A stretch of 55,810 nt of DNA from assembly GCF_026891975.1 (NCBI RefSeq), contig NZ_JAPTGB010000016.1:1-55810 (forward strand). Reading direction: 5' to 3'. The translations under genes and the position numbers were made by a program. The notes beneath the pieces are model-generated. The model saw only the letters and a list, made by a program, of their open reading frames with translations. It ran no database searches and was not told where the DNA came from. This document shows positions 16,842 to 26,007 of this stretch, one piece after another (position 1 is the stretch's first letter; every line of letters starts with the position of its first letter). The stretch is from Methanocorpusculum petauri. GTDB lineage: Archaea; Halobacteriota; Methanomicrobia; Methanomicrobiales; Methanocorpusculaceae.

Positions 16842-17330
16842 TTATTCCAGATGATCTTCGTGATAGGCGAATGTTCCCGCGGGGGTCCGCTCATACCTGA
16901 GACAGGCCTCCTTTGGCAGCTCACTGCATCCGATCTCCTCCACCGGAATTGAAAATACCCGTTCAGGATGATCCGGCAGACCTCCTACACCGATGATAAG
17001 GAAAAACGGCATTCTTTCAAAGTGGGCAAACTGTTTGTATGCCCGCACCTGCTCAAAAGTTCCGCACTCAAGAATGTCACAGGAGTTGTCTTCCGGCGTT
17101 TTGAACTTCGGCTGGAACACGCAAACCACAGCAAATCGTTTTCCGGAGGAAGAATCGGTTACTAAAAAGTCCGGAATGATATCGCCGTCCGCGTCCGGCC
17201 GTTCGATCTCGAACTCGTCGGGAAAGATCCCAAGGATGTACTCCTCAAACTCTTTGCAGAGCACCTCATTCTGCTGCTCAGCCTCGATGACGTCATCGGG
17301 TTTGTGTCCGAATACACTCCGAAATCCCAT
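16842..17330 (-). CDS. Conserved-looking hypothetical protein, possible nuclease-like fold
   Basis: A 162-residue acidic soluble protein that I do not recognise. IERPDADGDIIPDFLV followed by GKRFAVVCVFQPKF resembles the strand-turn-strand layout of PD-(D/E)xK enzymes, but the E-x-K pair is not present, so activity is doubtful. A later FFLIIGVGGLPDHPERVFSI strand and a Tyr/Arg-rich end follow. The ATG at 17330 fits a leaderless transcript, since a TATA-like TTAAAATA lies about 28 bases upstream. The longer frame from 17378 runs through that promoter. Confidence 0.65.
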   Translation of the reverse strand: MGFRSVFGHKPDDVIEAEQQNEVLCKEFEEYILGIFPDEFEIERPDADGDIIPDFLVTDSSSGKRFAVVCVFQPKFKTPEDNSCDILECGTFEQVRAYKQFAHFERMPFFLIIGVGGLPDHPERVFSIPVEEIGCSELPKEACLRYERTPAGTFAYHEDHLE

Positions 17331-17353
17331 GCATCTAACTTGCACGGGTTGGT

Positions 17354-17364
17354 ATTTTAATATT
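17354..17364 (-). promoter_or_regulatory. TATA box for the gene at 16842
   Basis: On the minus strand an ATATTAAAATA element is centred about 28 bases before the ATG at 17330. The start of transcription would fall almost on the start codon, giving a leaderless mRNA. Confidence 0.5.
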
Positions 17365-17641
17365 GTGTCCTGTACCACAACAGACTCTCTCCTAAATTCC
17401 GCGCGAGGGAGGAAAAACGATATAAATACCTCATGAGACAGAATTCATCGATATCTGACGAAATTCAGGGTAATAAAGCCGGAATGATGATTTCGACAAA
17501 TGCAGAACTTGACATTAACAATCACAGAACCCCCGCTCTGACCACAGGGTATTTAACAAATCTACATGATAAATAATGTTAATCCTTTCCACCACAGTGG
17601 GAACACGGTTCTTCGAACCACAAAAGAATGGAGATAAAATC
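17365..17641. other. Divergent promoter region
   Basis: The 311-base gap between the hypothetical gene at 16842 and the acyl-CoA synthetase contains TATA-like elements GATATAAATA (about 17419-17428) and GTATTTAAC (about 17549-17557) on the plus strand. The second would give a leader of about 60 bases to the synthetase start. A 47-codon frame at 17433 is not supported. Confidence 0.4.
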
Positions 17642-19708
17642 ATGTCAACACATGCCAACACCAAAATGCTCTCCGAAGCAGACGGTTATGACCTGCTGCG
17701 GAGATTCAACGTGCCGGCCCCGCTCTTTGAGATAGTTACCAGTCCCGAAGCCGCTGCAGCAGCTGCTACAAAAATCGGGTACCCGGTTGTTATGAAGATC
17801 GTCAGTCCCCAGATCATTCACAAAAGTGATGCGGGCGGTGTGATCGTCGGTGTCAAAACGGATGAAGAGGCAAAAACCGCATACAATACCATCATTTCCT
17901 CGGTGAAAGCCTACAACCCCGATGCGGAGATCAAAGGAATCATCGTCGAAGAGATGGCAAAACCCGGCCTTGAACTTATCATCGGCGGAAAGATTGATCC
18001 GGCATTCGGCCGCGTTATTACGTTTGGTCTTGGCGGAACCCTTGTCGAGTTCCACAAAGATGTCGGCATCCGCATTCTGCCGTGTACAGATGACGAGATT
18101 AAAAGTCTCATCAAACAGATCAAAGGCTACACGCTTATCGCCGGTTACCGCGGCGATGCACCCAAGGACGAGGAGTTCCTCTTCCAGACATTAAAGAATG
18201 CCTGCGAGTTTTTCGAAGAGAATGAGAATGTGGTTGAGTTCGATATCAACCCTCTCCGTCTCTACGAGAAGGGGGGATGTGCGGTGGATGCACGCGTGAT
18301 TGTGCAGGATGAGCCGATTGAGCTTCCGCCGCACTACGATGCATCCAAGATTGTACCGATCGATTACTACAAACCGCGTTCAGTTGCGGTTATCGGAGCA
18401 TCTGATGACAAGACCAAGATGGGCTATGCAGTGTTCCACAACCTGCTGCAGTTCCCCGGCAAAGTCTATCCGGTCAACAACAAGCGCAGCGAAATTCAGG
18501 GTGTGAAATGCTACCCGACCCTTTCGGCCATCCCCGGCCCGGTTGACATGGTGGCAATCACCGTTCCGGCACAGCTCGTTCCGGGGATCATGGAGGAGTG
18601 CGGTCAGAAGGGTGTGAAGATGGCGGTTGTTATCACCGCGGGATTCAAGGAGATGGACGAGGGCGGGCGGGCCCTTGAGAACCGGATGGTTGAAATTGCA
18701 AAAAGTTATGGAATCCGGATCGTCGGCCCGAACTGCCTCGGCCTGATTCTCCCGCCATACAAGCTGGATACGACGTACGTGTCCACCTCGCCCCTTCCGG
18801 GCGATCTTGCATTCATCTCTCAGTCCGGAGCGATTGTAAACGCAGTTGTCGGTATTTCGCTCTCTGAAGGATCCGAGATGGGATACTCCGAGGTTGTATC
18901 GGTCGGCAACCAGTCTGATCTTGATTTCCTCGACTATATGAGTTACGCGCAGCGCGACCCGCACACAAAAGCAATCATTCTCTACATCGAGGAGATCAAA
19001 AACGGTGTGGCCTTCATGGAGATGGCAAAAGAGATCACGAAGACTAAACCAATCGTGGCAATCAAGGCCGGTTCCTCCAAACGCGGACAGGCTGCGGCAG
19101 CATCACACACGGGATCACTTTCCGGTGCTTACGAGGTGTACATGGAAGCGTTCCGCAAATGCGGCGTCACACCGGTAAAGACACTCCCGGGAGCATTCAA
19201 GGTGGCAAAGATCCTCTCCGATGCAAACCGCGCCCCGAAGGGACGCCGTGCGGTGGTTATCACGAATGCCGGAGGATTTGCGGTGCTTTCCAATGACTAC
19301 GCCGAGACGTGGGGTATTGAGATCATCGATCTCCCGAAAGAGCTGATCGATGAGATGAACACGTTCCTTCCGCCGTTCTGGAACAAGAATAACCCGATCG
19401 ATCTTCTGGGAGACGCGGATGAGGCACGGTTCCGCGGTGTGTTTGATGTGCTCTGCCGCAACCCGGAACTCTGGGATATGGCAATCCTCGTTAACTTCCC
19501 GAACAAAGTGTTAAGTCCAGAGCAGGTTGCCCGTGTTCTGATCGATTACTCAAAGAAAACGGATAATCTGCTGGTTGGAACACTGGTCGGCGGCGACTGT
19601 ATGAATCCGGGTGTGTCGCTGCTTGCCCAGCACAATATTCCGGTGTTCGAGGAGCTGGAATTTACCTACAGAACACTCGGCCACTTAAGCTGGACTGCAG
19701 ACCGATAA
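17642..19708 (+). CDS. Acyl/acetyl-CoA synthetase (ADP-forming), beta-alpha fusion
   Basis: A 688-residue fused ADP-forming acyl-CoA synthetase that interconverts acetyl-CoA (or another acyl-CoA), ADP and Pi with acid, CoA and ATP. Residues 1-220 are the ATP-grasp (beta) part, with PVVMKIVSPQIIHKSDAGG. From about 235 a CoA-binding Rossmann domain (SVAVIGASDDKTKMGYAVF) and ligase domain follow, with the phosphohistidine near residue 489 in ASHTGSLSG. The order is beta then alpha, the reverse of the alpha-beta fusions in several other lineages. GGAGAT lies six bases before the ATG at 17642, which I prefer over an upstream ATG at 17576. Confidence 0.93.
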   Translation: MSTHANTKMLSEADGYDLLRRFNVPAPLFEIVTSPEAAAAAATKIGYPVVMKIVSPQIIHKSDAGGVIVGVKTDEEAKTAYNTIISSVKAYNPDAEIKGIIVEEMAKPGLELIIGGKIDPAFGRVITFGLGGTLVEFHKDVGIRILPCTDDEIKSLIKQIKGYTLIAGYRGDAPKDEEFLFQTLKNACEFFEENENVVEFDINPLRLYEKGGCAVDARVIVQDEPIELPPHYDASKIVPIDYYKPRSVAVIGASDDKTKMGYAVFHNLLQFPGKVYPVNNKRSEIQGVKCYPTLSAIPGPVDMVAITVPAQLVPGIMEECGQKGVKMAVVITAGFKEMDEGGRALENRMVEIAKSYGIRIVGPNCLGLILPPYKLDTTYVSTSPLPGDLAFISQSGAIVNAVVGISLSEGSEMGYSEVVSVGNQSDLDFLDYMSYAQRDPHTKAIILYIEEIKNGVAFMEMAKEITKTKPIVAIKAGSSKRGQAAAASHTGSLSGAYEVYMEAFRKCGVTPVKTLPGAFKVAKILSDANRAPKGRRAVVITNAGGFAVLSNDYAETWGIEIIDLPKELIDEMNTFLPPFWNKNNPIDLLGDADEARFRGVFDVLCRNPELWDMAILVNFPNKVLSPEQVARVLIDYSKKTDNLLVGTLVGGDCMNPGVSLLAQHNIPVFEELEFTYRTLGHLSWTADR

Positions 19709-19980
19709 TCCTTCATATTCACATCCGGGTTTTTCTTCAGGAACCTGGTATTTTCTTTTTTGAAAAGGATATATTCCTGATTTTTCATTAGACCGAAAAA
19801 ATGCCCTTTCTTTCATATAATGTTCAAGAAATGCAGGGATTTGATAATTAGGTTGTTTTAGAGAGAGTATTCGTTCCATACAGTACAGGTGTCTCACCGT
19901 TGATCGGGTCAACACCGCAACAATTTAAGCAGGATATCCAACCATTTTACTATCCTTGCCAATCAATATAATACTACACG
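19709..19980. other. Intergenic region without gene
   Basis: A 272-base gap. T-rich runs at about 19730 and 19752-19763 probably end the acyl-CoA synthetase transcript, and AATATAATAC (about 19966-19974) is a likely promoter element for the zinc-ribbon gene. I see nothing else in it. Confidence 0.35.
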
Positions 19981-19983
19981 GTG

Positions 19984-20481
19984 ATGTGTATGGGATCGGG
20001 GTATGTTTATCATTGTCCGGACTGCGGAGAAGCAACATATATTGCTCTTGGAATTGGTTCTGAGTACACGCCGCAGAAGATTTTTTACGGGGATGATGCA
20101 GACCCGCCGCTCCTAAAAGATTTCCTACCATACCAGATGTACTGCAATGCAGTCCGTATGCTTCATGACGGTGGTGTTCCGGACACAACACATTCCGGCA
20201 GCTACGGCCAGAAGCTCTACTACTGTCCGCAGTGCCGAACGCTGAAGGTGAGGTTTTTCTGCACAATTGTCAAAGATGATCAGATCTGGACTCCGGTATA
20301 CTCCTGTGAACTGTGCGGTCGTTCCCTGGTACTTGCACCGAATCAGGAGAACGGGGATGATCCGTCCCGGGATCAGATGGCAGGAGCCGACGGCGATGTT
20401 CTCCGGATTCGCTGTATGAAATGCGGGCGGGTGTACTTTGCACCGGAGAGCGGATGTACGTCAAAGATTATGTGGGATTAA
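19984..20481 (+). CDS. Zinc-ribbon protein of unknown function
   Basis: A 165-residue soluble protein with four C-x2-C knuckles: YHCPDCGEA near the start, YYCPQCRTL near residue 80, YSCELCGRS near 105 and RCMKCGRVYF near 140. They probably pair to form two zinc ribbons. No catalytic motif is visible and I do not recognise the family. Possible roles are nucleic-acid binding or protein contacts. GTG 19981, ATG 19984 and ATG 19990 are all possible starts; the choice hardly changes the protein. Neighbours give no clue. Confidence 0.68.
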   Translation: MCMGSGYVYHCPDCGEATYIALGIGSEYTPQKIFYGDDADPPLLKDFLPYQMYCNAVRMLHDGGVPDTTHSGSYGQKLYYCPQCRTLKVRFFCTIVKDDQIWTPVYSCELCGRSLVLAPNQENGDDPSRDQMAGADGDVLRIRCMKCGRVYFAPESGCTSKIMWD

Positions 20482-20543
20482 AATAATGTGCGTTTCCGCA
20501 TGAAAACGGCCGCGAGTTTCCGGTTTGCGGAACGTACCTCACC

Positions 20544-20555
20544 AAAAAATAAAAA
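20544..20555 (-). terminator. T-rich terminator after UPF0210 gene
   Basis: On the minus strand, TTTTTATTTTTT directly follows the stop codon at 20556. Confidence 0.5.
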
Positions 20556-21920
20556 TTAATTTTTAAAACTGTGAATCGGAGCAGGAATTCTTCCGCCGCG
20601 ATTCACAAAGTCAGCGCAGGAGAAGCGGTTGACCGGCTGGATTGGTGCATAGCCGAGAAGACCGCCGAATTCCACCATATCGCCGATGTCTTTGCCGATA
20701 ACCGGAATCAGGCGGACAGCAGTGGTTTTCTGGTTAATCATACCGATTGCCGCTTCATCCGCAATGATTCCGGCAATGGTTGTTGCCGGAGTACTACCCG
20801 GAACTGCAATCATATCAAGACCAACCGAACAGACGCAGGTCATCGCCTCCAGTTTTTCCAGTGTCAGTGCACCGCGGTTCACCGCATCGATCATGCCCTG
20901 ATCCTCACTGACCGGAATAAACGCGCCGGAAAGTCCGCCAACGAACGAACTTGCCATAACCCCGCCCTTCTTCACCTGATCATTCAGGAGTGCAAGAGCC
21001 GCCGTCGTGCCGGGTGCACCCACCGACTCAAGGCCCATCTCTTCCAGAATCCCGGCAACACTATCGCCGATTGCAGGAGTCGGTGCAAGAGAAAGATCCA
21101 CAATACCGAACGGGACACCAAGCCGTTCGGACGCCTCCTGTGCAACGAGCTGACCGACCCGCGTCACCTTGAACGCAGTCTTCTTCACTGTCTCGCAGAG
21201 AACTTCAAAGTTCTTCCCCCGCACTGACTCAAGCGCATGCTTGACCACACCGGGGCCGCTGACGCCTACGTTGACGACGGCATCGGCTTCGGTCACGCCG
21301 TGGAATGCACCTGCCATGAACGGATTGTCATCGGGTGCATTACAGAAGACCACCAGTTTTGCACAGCCGAGTGAATCGTTCTCCTTCGTAGCCATTGCGG
21401 TCTCAAGAACAATCTCTCCCATCAGTTTCACGGCGTCCATATTAATGCCGGTCTTGGTTGATCCGATATTCACCGAACTGCACACCCGCTCGGTCTGGGA
21501 GAGTGCCAGGGGAATAGATCGGATCAGATTCTCATCCGCAGGCGTCATGCCTTTGGATACAAGGGCCGAGTAACCGCCAAGGAAGTTCACACCGGTATCG
21601 CGTGCTGCCTGATCCAGTGTCTTTGCAATCGTTACAAAATCCTCAGGTGTTTTACATGCCTGACCACCGACGAGCGCGATCGGCGTAACCGAGATACGTT
21701 TGTTGACGATGGGAATCCCGAACTCAAGCTCGATCGCTTTGCCGGTCGAAACAAGATCCTTTGCGACCCGCGTAATCTTTTCGTAGATCTTTGCGTTAAG
21801 TCTGTCAAGGTCTGCGTCGCAGCAGTCAAGCAGACTGATGCCAAGTGTAATCGTCCGGACATCGAGCTTTTCCTGCTCGATCATTTTGTTCGTCTCATTG
21901 ACCTCGAAAATATTGATCAT
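20556..21920 (-). CDS. UPF0210 (DUF711) family protein
   Basis: A 454-residue soluble protein of the UPF0210/DUF711 family, with glycine-rich conserved blocks such as [31 protein letters not shown] and a C-terminal [16 protein letters not shown]. Structures in the family resemble glycyl-radical enzyme-like barrels, but no reaction is established. The gene is preceded by an ACT-domain gene with a 10-base gap; this pairing recurs in bacteria and archaea and suggests that the ACT protein senses a small ligand for it. The start at 21920 is [16 protein letters not shown]. Length is normal. Confidence 0.88.
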   Translation of the reverse strand: MINIFEVNETNKMIEQEKLDVRTITLGISLLDCCDADLDRLNAKIYEKITRVAKDLVSTGKAIELEFGIPIVNKRISVTPIALVGGQACKTPEDFVTIAKTLDQAARDTGVNFLGGYSALVSKGMTPADENLIRSIPLALSQTERVCSSVNIGSTKTGINMDAVKLMGEIVLETAMATKENDSLGCAKLVVFCNAPDDNPFMAGAFHGVTEADAVVNVGVSGPGVVKHALESVRGKNFEVLCETVKKTAFKVTRVGQLVAQEASERLGVPFGIVDLSLAPTPAIGDSVAGILEEMGLESVGAPGTTAALALLNDQVKKGGVMASSFVGGLSGAFIPVSEDQGMIDAVNRGALTLEKLEAMTCVCSVGLDMIAVPGSTPATTIAGIIADEAAIGMINQKTTAVRLIPVIGKDIGDMVEFGGLLGYAPIQPVNRFSCADFVNRGGRIPAPIHSFKN

Positions 21921-21930
21921 CCCGGCCTCC

Positions 21931-22203
21931 TCAGATGCGGTGCATCTTCGTAAAGATGTCCTCGTGCTGGCAGCGGATCTTCACGCCGATCTCTTCGCCG
22001 ATCCTGTCAAGGTCCTGCACCATCTCACCAAACGGTTTGGGTGATGCAGTTGCGTCGGCGATCATCATCATGTTGAAGTAGCCCTGCACAATGGTCTGGG
22101 AGATGTCCTCAACGTTCACTTTGTTCTCCGCAAGGTAGCTGCACACCTTTGCAATAATCCCCACAGTGTCCTTTCCTACAACGGTAATAATGGTCTTTGT
22201 CAT
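21931..22203 (-). CDS. ACT-domain protein, UPF0237 family
   Basis: A 90-residue single ACT domain starting [20 protein letters not shown], which matches the family and its ligand-binding VGKDxVGI loop. Such stand-alone ACT proteins are thought to bind amino acids or similar metabolites and to regulate partners. The ATG at 22203 is preferred; the frame reaches 22242 without conservation. It is the first gene of a two-gene operon with UPF0210. Confidence 0.88.
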   Translation of the reverse strand: MTKTIITVVGKDTVGIIAKVCSYLAENKVNVEDISQTIVQGYFNMMMIADATASPKPFGEMVQDLDRIGEEIGVKIRCQHEDIFTKMHRI

Positions 22204-22322
22204 CCTCGATATTCCTCGCCGGTTCAAATGTCGTATATGCATTCGCGTTCCCGCGTCAAATAGATTGTTGCACGTTGTTCAGTCAGTACTCTTTTTCTCT
22301 TCAGCCTGCCAATAACAGATCT

Positions 22323-23336
22323 ATGACACACCCCGTATCAGTACAGACAGCAGAACAACTGACGACAGAGCGGAAATTTTCGGATGCCGCAGATATCTAC
22401 CGGAGTCTTTTGGAAATTGAGGAGAACAAAACCGACCCGACGCTCTGGTGCGGCCTTGGACGGGTGCTGATGCTGGATCAGCAGTTTTATGATGCTATTG
22501 ATGCGTTCACCACAGCTGCCGGCCTTGATCCGGAGAATCCGGAAATCATGGCAGCTCTCGGGGATGCTCTTGCAACCGTGCATGAGTACGATGAGGCAAA
22601 ACTGTGGTTTGAGAAGGCAGCATCCCTCAAGGATAATATCCGCTATCAGCTCAGAGCCGGCGACATGCTTGCATACCTCGGGAAGTACGACGAGGCATTG
22701 GTATATTATACGCTCCTTTCTTCAAAATATCCGGACAATGCGGATCTTCTGCACAACAAGGGAAAAGTTCTCCATCATCTCGGAAGAACAACTGATGCAA
22801 TGAATACGATCATAGAGGAGATCCGGCTCAGAAAGGAGATGGTGGGGAGATCTCCCGATGCCCGTTCCTATGCAAAACTTGCGGCAGCCTATAAACGTAT
22901 TGCACTGTGGCAGGAGGCAGAAGAGGCGTATGTCGAGGCGGTCCGTCTTGCGCCGGAGAACCCGGAGTATCATATGTTTCTTGGTTCTTCTCTTGTGATG
23001 AACGGAAAGGTGGCCGAGGGTGTTGCCGAGTATGAGGCGGCGGCAGAGATTTCCGGAGAGGATTTTTCGCGTCTGTCAGAGATTGCGGAGTCGGCAACGA
23101 AGTTTAAGATGTATGAAACGGCGATCCGGATTTATACGCGGGCGCTTGCGGTCCGGAATATCAATGGTGATGCGTGGTCGGGTATTGCGTATGCTCTTCT
23201 GATGCTGGATCAGAAGACCGAGGCTCAGGCGTTTTTTGAGATGGCAAAGGCAACGGGATCGATGCGGGAGATTCCGTGGGCCGACAAACTGCATAAAAGC
23301 TACAAGACTGAAGCACTGGATTTGGCATTTTCATAG
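22323..23336 (+). CDS. TPR-repeat protein
   Basis: A 337-residue helical repeat protein with about eight tetratricopeptide repeats; good examples are PTLWCGLGRVLMLDQQFYDA near residue 40 and PEYHMFLGSSLVMNGKVAEG near 220. There is no signal peptide or membrane helix, so it should be a cytoplasmic adaptor. The ATG at 22323 follows a divergent promoter gap shared with the ACT gene. The stop TAG touches the ATG of the next MFS gene, so the two are translationally coupled. Confidence 0.82.
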   Translation: MTHPVSVQTAEQLTTERKFSDAADIYRSLLEIEENKTDPTLWCGLGRVLMLDQQFYDAIDAFTTAAGLDPENPEIMAALGDALATVHEYDEAKLWFEKAASLKDNIRYQLRAGDMLAYLGKYDEALVYYTLLSSKYPDNADLLHNKGKVLHHLGRTTDAMNTIIEEIRLRKEMVGRSPDARSYAKLAAAYKRIALWQEAEEAYVEAVRLAPENPEYHMFLGSSLVMNGKVAEGVAEYEAAAEISGEDFSRLSEIAESATKFKMYETAIRIYTRALAVRNINGDAWSGIAYALLMLDQKTEAQAFFEMAKATGSMREIPWADKLHKSYKTEALDLAFS

Positions 23337-24758
23337 ATGTACCGTACCGTAACCGATTCATCCCATCTGAAAAAACTGCTTGCAGTGATAGCTCTGGCGA
23401 TCTTTATTGATTCTCTGGACGGATCCATTGTGAATATTGCCCTGCCGACGATTGCGGAGGGATTTTCCGTGGATATGTCAACGGCGGCATGGGTTATCAT
23501 GGCCTATTTTTTGTTTCTGGTAGGTCTTATTCCGCTGTTTGGCAAGATTGCGGATCACGGGCGACTACAGGAGATCTTTTGTGCAGGGTTTGTGGTGTTT
23601 ACGATCGGGTCTGTTGCCTGCGGTCTTGCACCGGATCTTCTGATGCTGGTGGTATCCCGGGCGGTGCAGGGTGTGGGAGCTTCGATGATCGCGGTTGTGG
23701 CGCCGCTTCTGGTGGTGCGACTGATGCCGAAACGCCACTGGGGGATGGGAATGGGAATGGCAGCAACGGCGGGAGCGGTTGCGCTGGTGTTCGGTCCGGT
23801 TCTCGGCGGGATTCTGACGGAGTACCTGTCGTGGCACTGGTGTTTCTTTATCAATGTCCCGGTAGGTATTGCAGCGGTTGTTCTCGGCCTGCGGATTATT
23901 CCCAAAGCCGAACGCCAGCCGAGAATCAGGTTTGATCTGGCGGGTGCGGTGCTGATCTTTACGGCGATGGCATCGCTGATCTATCTGCTGGAGCGGGGGA
24001 TTCCTCTCGGATGGATGAACCCGCAGGTGATCTTCTGCGGAGTTGTGTTTGCTGTGTCGGTGGTGACCTTTGTTGTCCGGGAACTTCGCACTCCAGATCC
24101 GATTCTGCGGATACGGGTGTTTCGATCCGTGCCGTTTACGTTTGTGGTCTCGTCGTACTTTTTGATTAGTATTGTGTATGCCGGATTTTTGTATATTATT
24201 CCGTTTTATATGTCGATTGTGCTGGGGATGTCACCTGCGGTGTCGGGACTGGTTCTTCTGATCAGTTCGGTGATTACGGCGGTGATGGGACTGCCGTCCG
24301 GTGCACTTTCGGATAAGATCGGTGCCCGCTGGCTGGTGACGGGAGCGGGGGTTGTGCGGGTGCTGTTCTGTCTGGTGATGGCAGTGATGATGCCTGAGTC
24401 CGGTCTTTTCTGGATTATTCTTCTGATGGTTTTGTCGGGTCTGACGTTCGGAATTTCCGGCGGTCCGTCAAGTGCCCGGATTATTGAGCATGCACCGGAG
24501 GGGGAAGGGGGAACCGGGTCGGTTGTGATGATGCTTGCGCAGTACAGCGGGATGGTGGTGGGTGTTGCCCTGTATGCACTGGTGTTTAATCTGACGGTTC
24601 CGGGAGCTGCGGATATTGCCGTGGGCCTTTTGGAGATGGAGCAGTTCCTGCCGGGCTTTCATATGACCGGCGTGTTTGGGGCGGTCGCATCGGCGGTTGT
24701 GGTGATCCTTTCGGTGGTGGTGAAGGATAAGATTGCGGGGATAAACGCAGAAAAATAA
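23337..24758 (+). CDS. MFS transporter, EmrB/QacA (DHA2) type
   Basis: A 473-residue drug/H+ antiporter-like carrier with about 14 membrane helices. Seen: FIDSLDGSIVNIALPTIAEGF in helix 1 (short form LDGSIVNIALPTI), FGKIADHGRLQEIF for motif A and GPVLGGILTEYLSWHWCF for motif C. The start abuts the TPR stop. It ends six bases before the convergent tRNA-Arg 3' end. Export substrate unknown. It is distinct from the carriers at 14395 and 52126. Confidence 0.9.
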   Translation: MYRTVTDSSHLKKLLAVIALAIFIDSLDGSIVNIALPTIAEGFSVDMSTAAWVIMAYFLFLVGLIPLFGKIADHGRLQEIFCAGFVVFTIGSVACGLAPDLLMLVVSRAVQGVGASMIAVVAPLLVVRLMPKRHWGMGMGMAATAGAVALVFGPVLGGILTEYLSWHWCFFINVPVGIAAVVLGLRIIPKAERQPRIRFDLAGAVLIFTAMASLIYLLERGIPLGWMNPQVIFCGVVFAVSVVTFVVRELRTPDPILRIRVFRSVPFTFVVSSYFLISIVYAGFLYIIPFYMSIVLGMSPAVSGLVLLISSVITAVMGLPSGALSDKIGARWLVTGAGVVRVLFCLVMAVMMPESGLFWIILLMVLSGLTFGISGGPSSARIIEHAPEGEGGTGSVVMMLAQYSGMVVGVALYALVFNLTVPGAADIAVGLLEMEQFLPGFHMTGVFGAVASAVVVILSVVVKDKIAGINAEK

Positions 24759-24763
24759 ACTTA

Positions 24764-24835
24764 CGCACCTGCCGGGATTTGAACCCGGGTCGAAAGCTCC
24801 GGAGGCTTCCAGGATATCCGCTACCCTACAAGTGC
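24764..24835 (-). tRNA. tRNA-Arg (anticodon CCG)
   Basis: A 72-nt cloverleaf. Acceptor arms GCACTTG and CAGGTGC pair with one G-T, the anticodon stem GAAGC/GCTTT encloses CTCCGGA giving CCG, and the T arm is CCGGG-TTCAAAT-CCCGG. Discriminator G, no encoded CCA. A TTTTTATACT element about 35 bases upstream is a likely TATA box. Confidence 0.95.
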
Positions 24836-24890
24836 TTGGAAAAGAATGTGCCTTATTCTATTGCCCCTTTCAGTATAAAAAGAGTGAGGA

Positions 24891-25919
24891 TTATTTTTGC
24901 AGCTGGTACTGATACCAGATCCGGCATGCCCCCTCATGGCTCACCATACAGGGACCGACCGGAACACGCGGCGTACAGGCTTTCCCATACAGCTTACAGT
25001 CGGATGGATCCGCAAGCCCCCGGAGCACCCGGTCACAGATGCAGCCTGAGTTCTTCGTCACCTTCGCATACACCAGATCAAACTTTTTCTGTGCATCAAA
25101 CGCCGCAAACTCCGGTCTGAGCGCAAGACCCGAATCCGGGATCACCGGAAAACCGCGCCACTCCACATCAGTCGGCGTAAAGACTTCCTGCATCAGCTTC
25201 TGCGCCTTCACATTTCCTTCGCGGGTGACCACCCGCGGGTACGCATTCTCCACCTTCGCCTCACCATTCTCCACCTGTCGGGCAATCATCAGAAGGGACA
25301 GCAGAATATCCTCCGGTTCAAACCCTGCCACCACCTGCGGCACGGGAAACGCCTCATACTCATGATAGCCCATCACCGCACATACATGGCCCGGCAGAAT
25401 AAACCCGTCCAGTGATGCCTCGCCCTGAGCCATCAGCCACTTCATCGCCGGAGGTACCAGCCGGTGCGACACAAGAATACTGAAATTCTCCGGAGGATTC
25501 GTCAGAAGCGTGGCCGCAACGGTCGGCACGGTCGTCTCAAACCCGACCGAGATGAACACAACCTCCTTCTCCGGATTCTGGCGGGCAATCTCAACTGCCT
25601 TAGCCGCGCCCTGTACAATCCGGACATCACCATTCACATGCTCAAGCGACGTCTTCGTCCCCGGAACACGGAGCAGATCCCCGTAGGTTGCCACAATGCA
25701 GCCGCGTTCCGCAAGCTCGCAGGCCGCGTCAATCTCTCCCTGCGGCGTAATACAGACCGGACACCCCGGTCCCATCACAATCTTCAGCTGCGGGGGCAGA
25801 ACCGATCGGATACCGTACTTCGCAATCGCTGCCTCGTGCGTACCGCACACATGCATAATCCGGATATCCCGATCAACCACCTCGGCAAGCATCTTTGCCA
25901 TATCAGTTCCGATGGTCAT
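24891..25919 (-). CDS. hypD: Hydrogenase maturation protein HypD
   Basis: A 342-residue iron-sulfur protein that with HypC builds the Fe(CN)2CO group of [NiFe] hydrogenases. Visible are MHVCGTHE near residue 22, GPGCPVCITP near 50, GFETTVPT near 125 and the C-terminal cysteines SGCICDRVLRG and KACTPRVPVGPC. Full length. The gene stands 55 bases upstream of tRNA-Arg on the same strand and is divergent from mscS. Other hyp genes are not in the window. Confidence 0.97.
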   Translation of the reverse strand: MTIGTDMAKMLAEVVDRDIRIMHVCGTHEAAIAKYGIRSVLPPQLKIVMGPGCPVCITPQGEIDAACELAERGCIVATYGDLLRVPGTKTSLEHVNGDVRIVQGAAKAVEIARQNPEKEVVFISVGFETTVPTVAATLLTNPPENFSILVSHRLVPPAMKWLMAQGEASLDGFILPGHVCAVMGYHEYEAFPVPQVVAGFEPEDILLSLLMIARQVENGEAKVENAYPRVVTREGNVKAQKLMQEVFTPTDVEWRGFPVIPDSGLALRPEFAAFDAQKKFDLVYAKVTKNSGCICDRVLRGLADPSDCKLYGKACTPRVPVGPCMVSHEGACRIWYQYQLQK

Positions 25920-26007
25920 GAATTACTGTTAGTATTGTGCCTGCCAGTACAAATACTCATTGACCTGTTGCGAAGGTATAGGTTGTTTCGGGACGAACGT
26001 AAGTGAT

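Noticed and set aside
17433-17576. 47-codon frame between divergent genes.
   Set aside because: Its nearest TATA box would start transcription after its ATG, and the sequence has no recognisable features.
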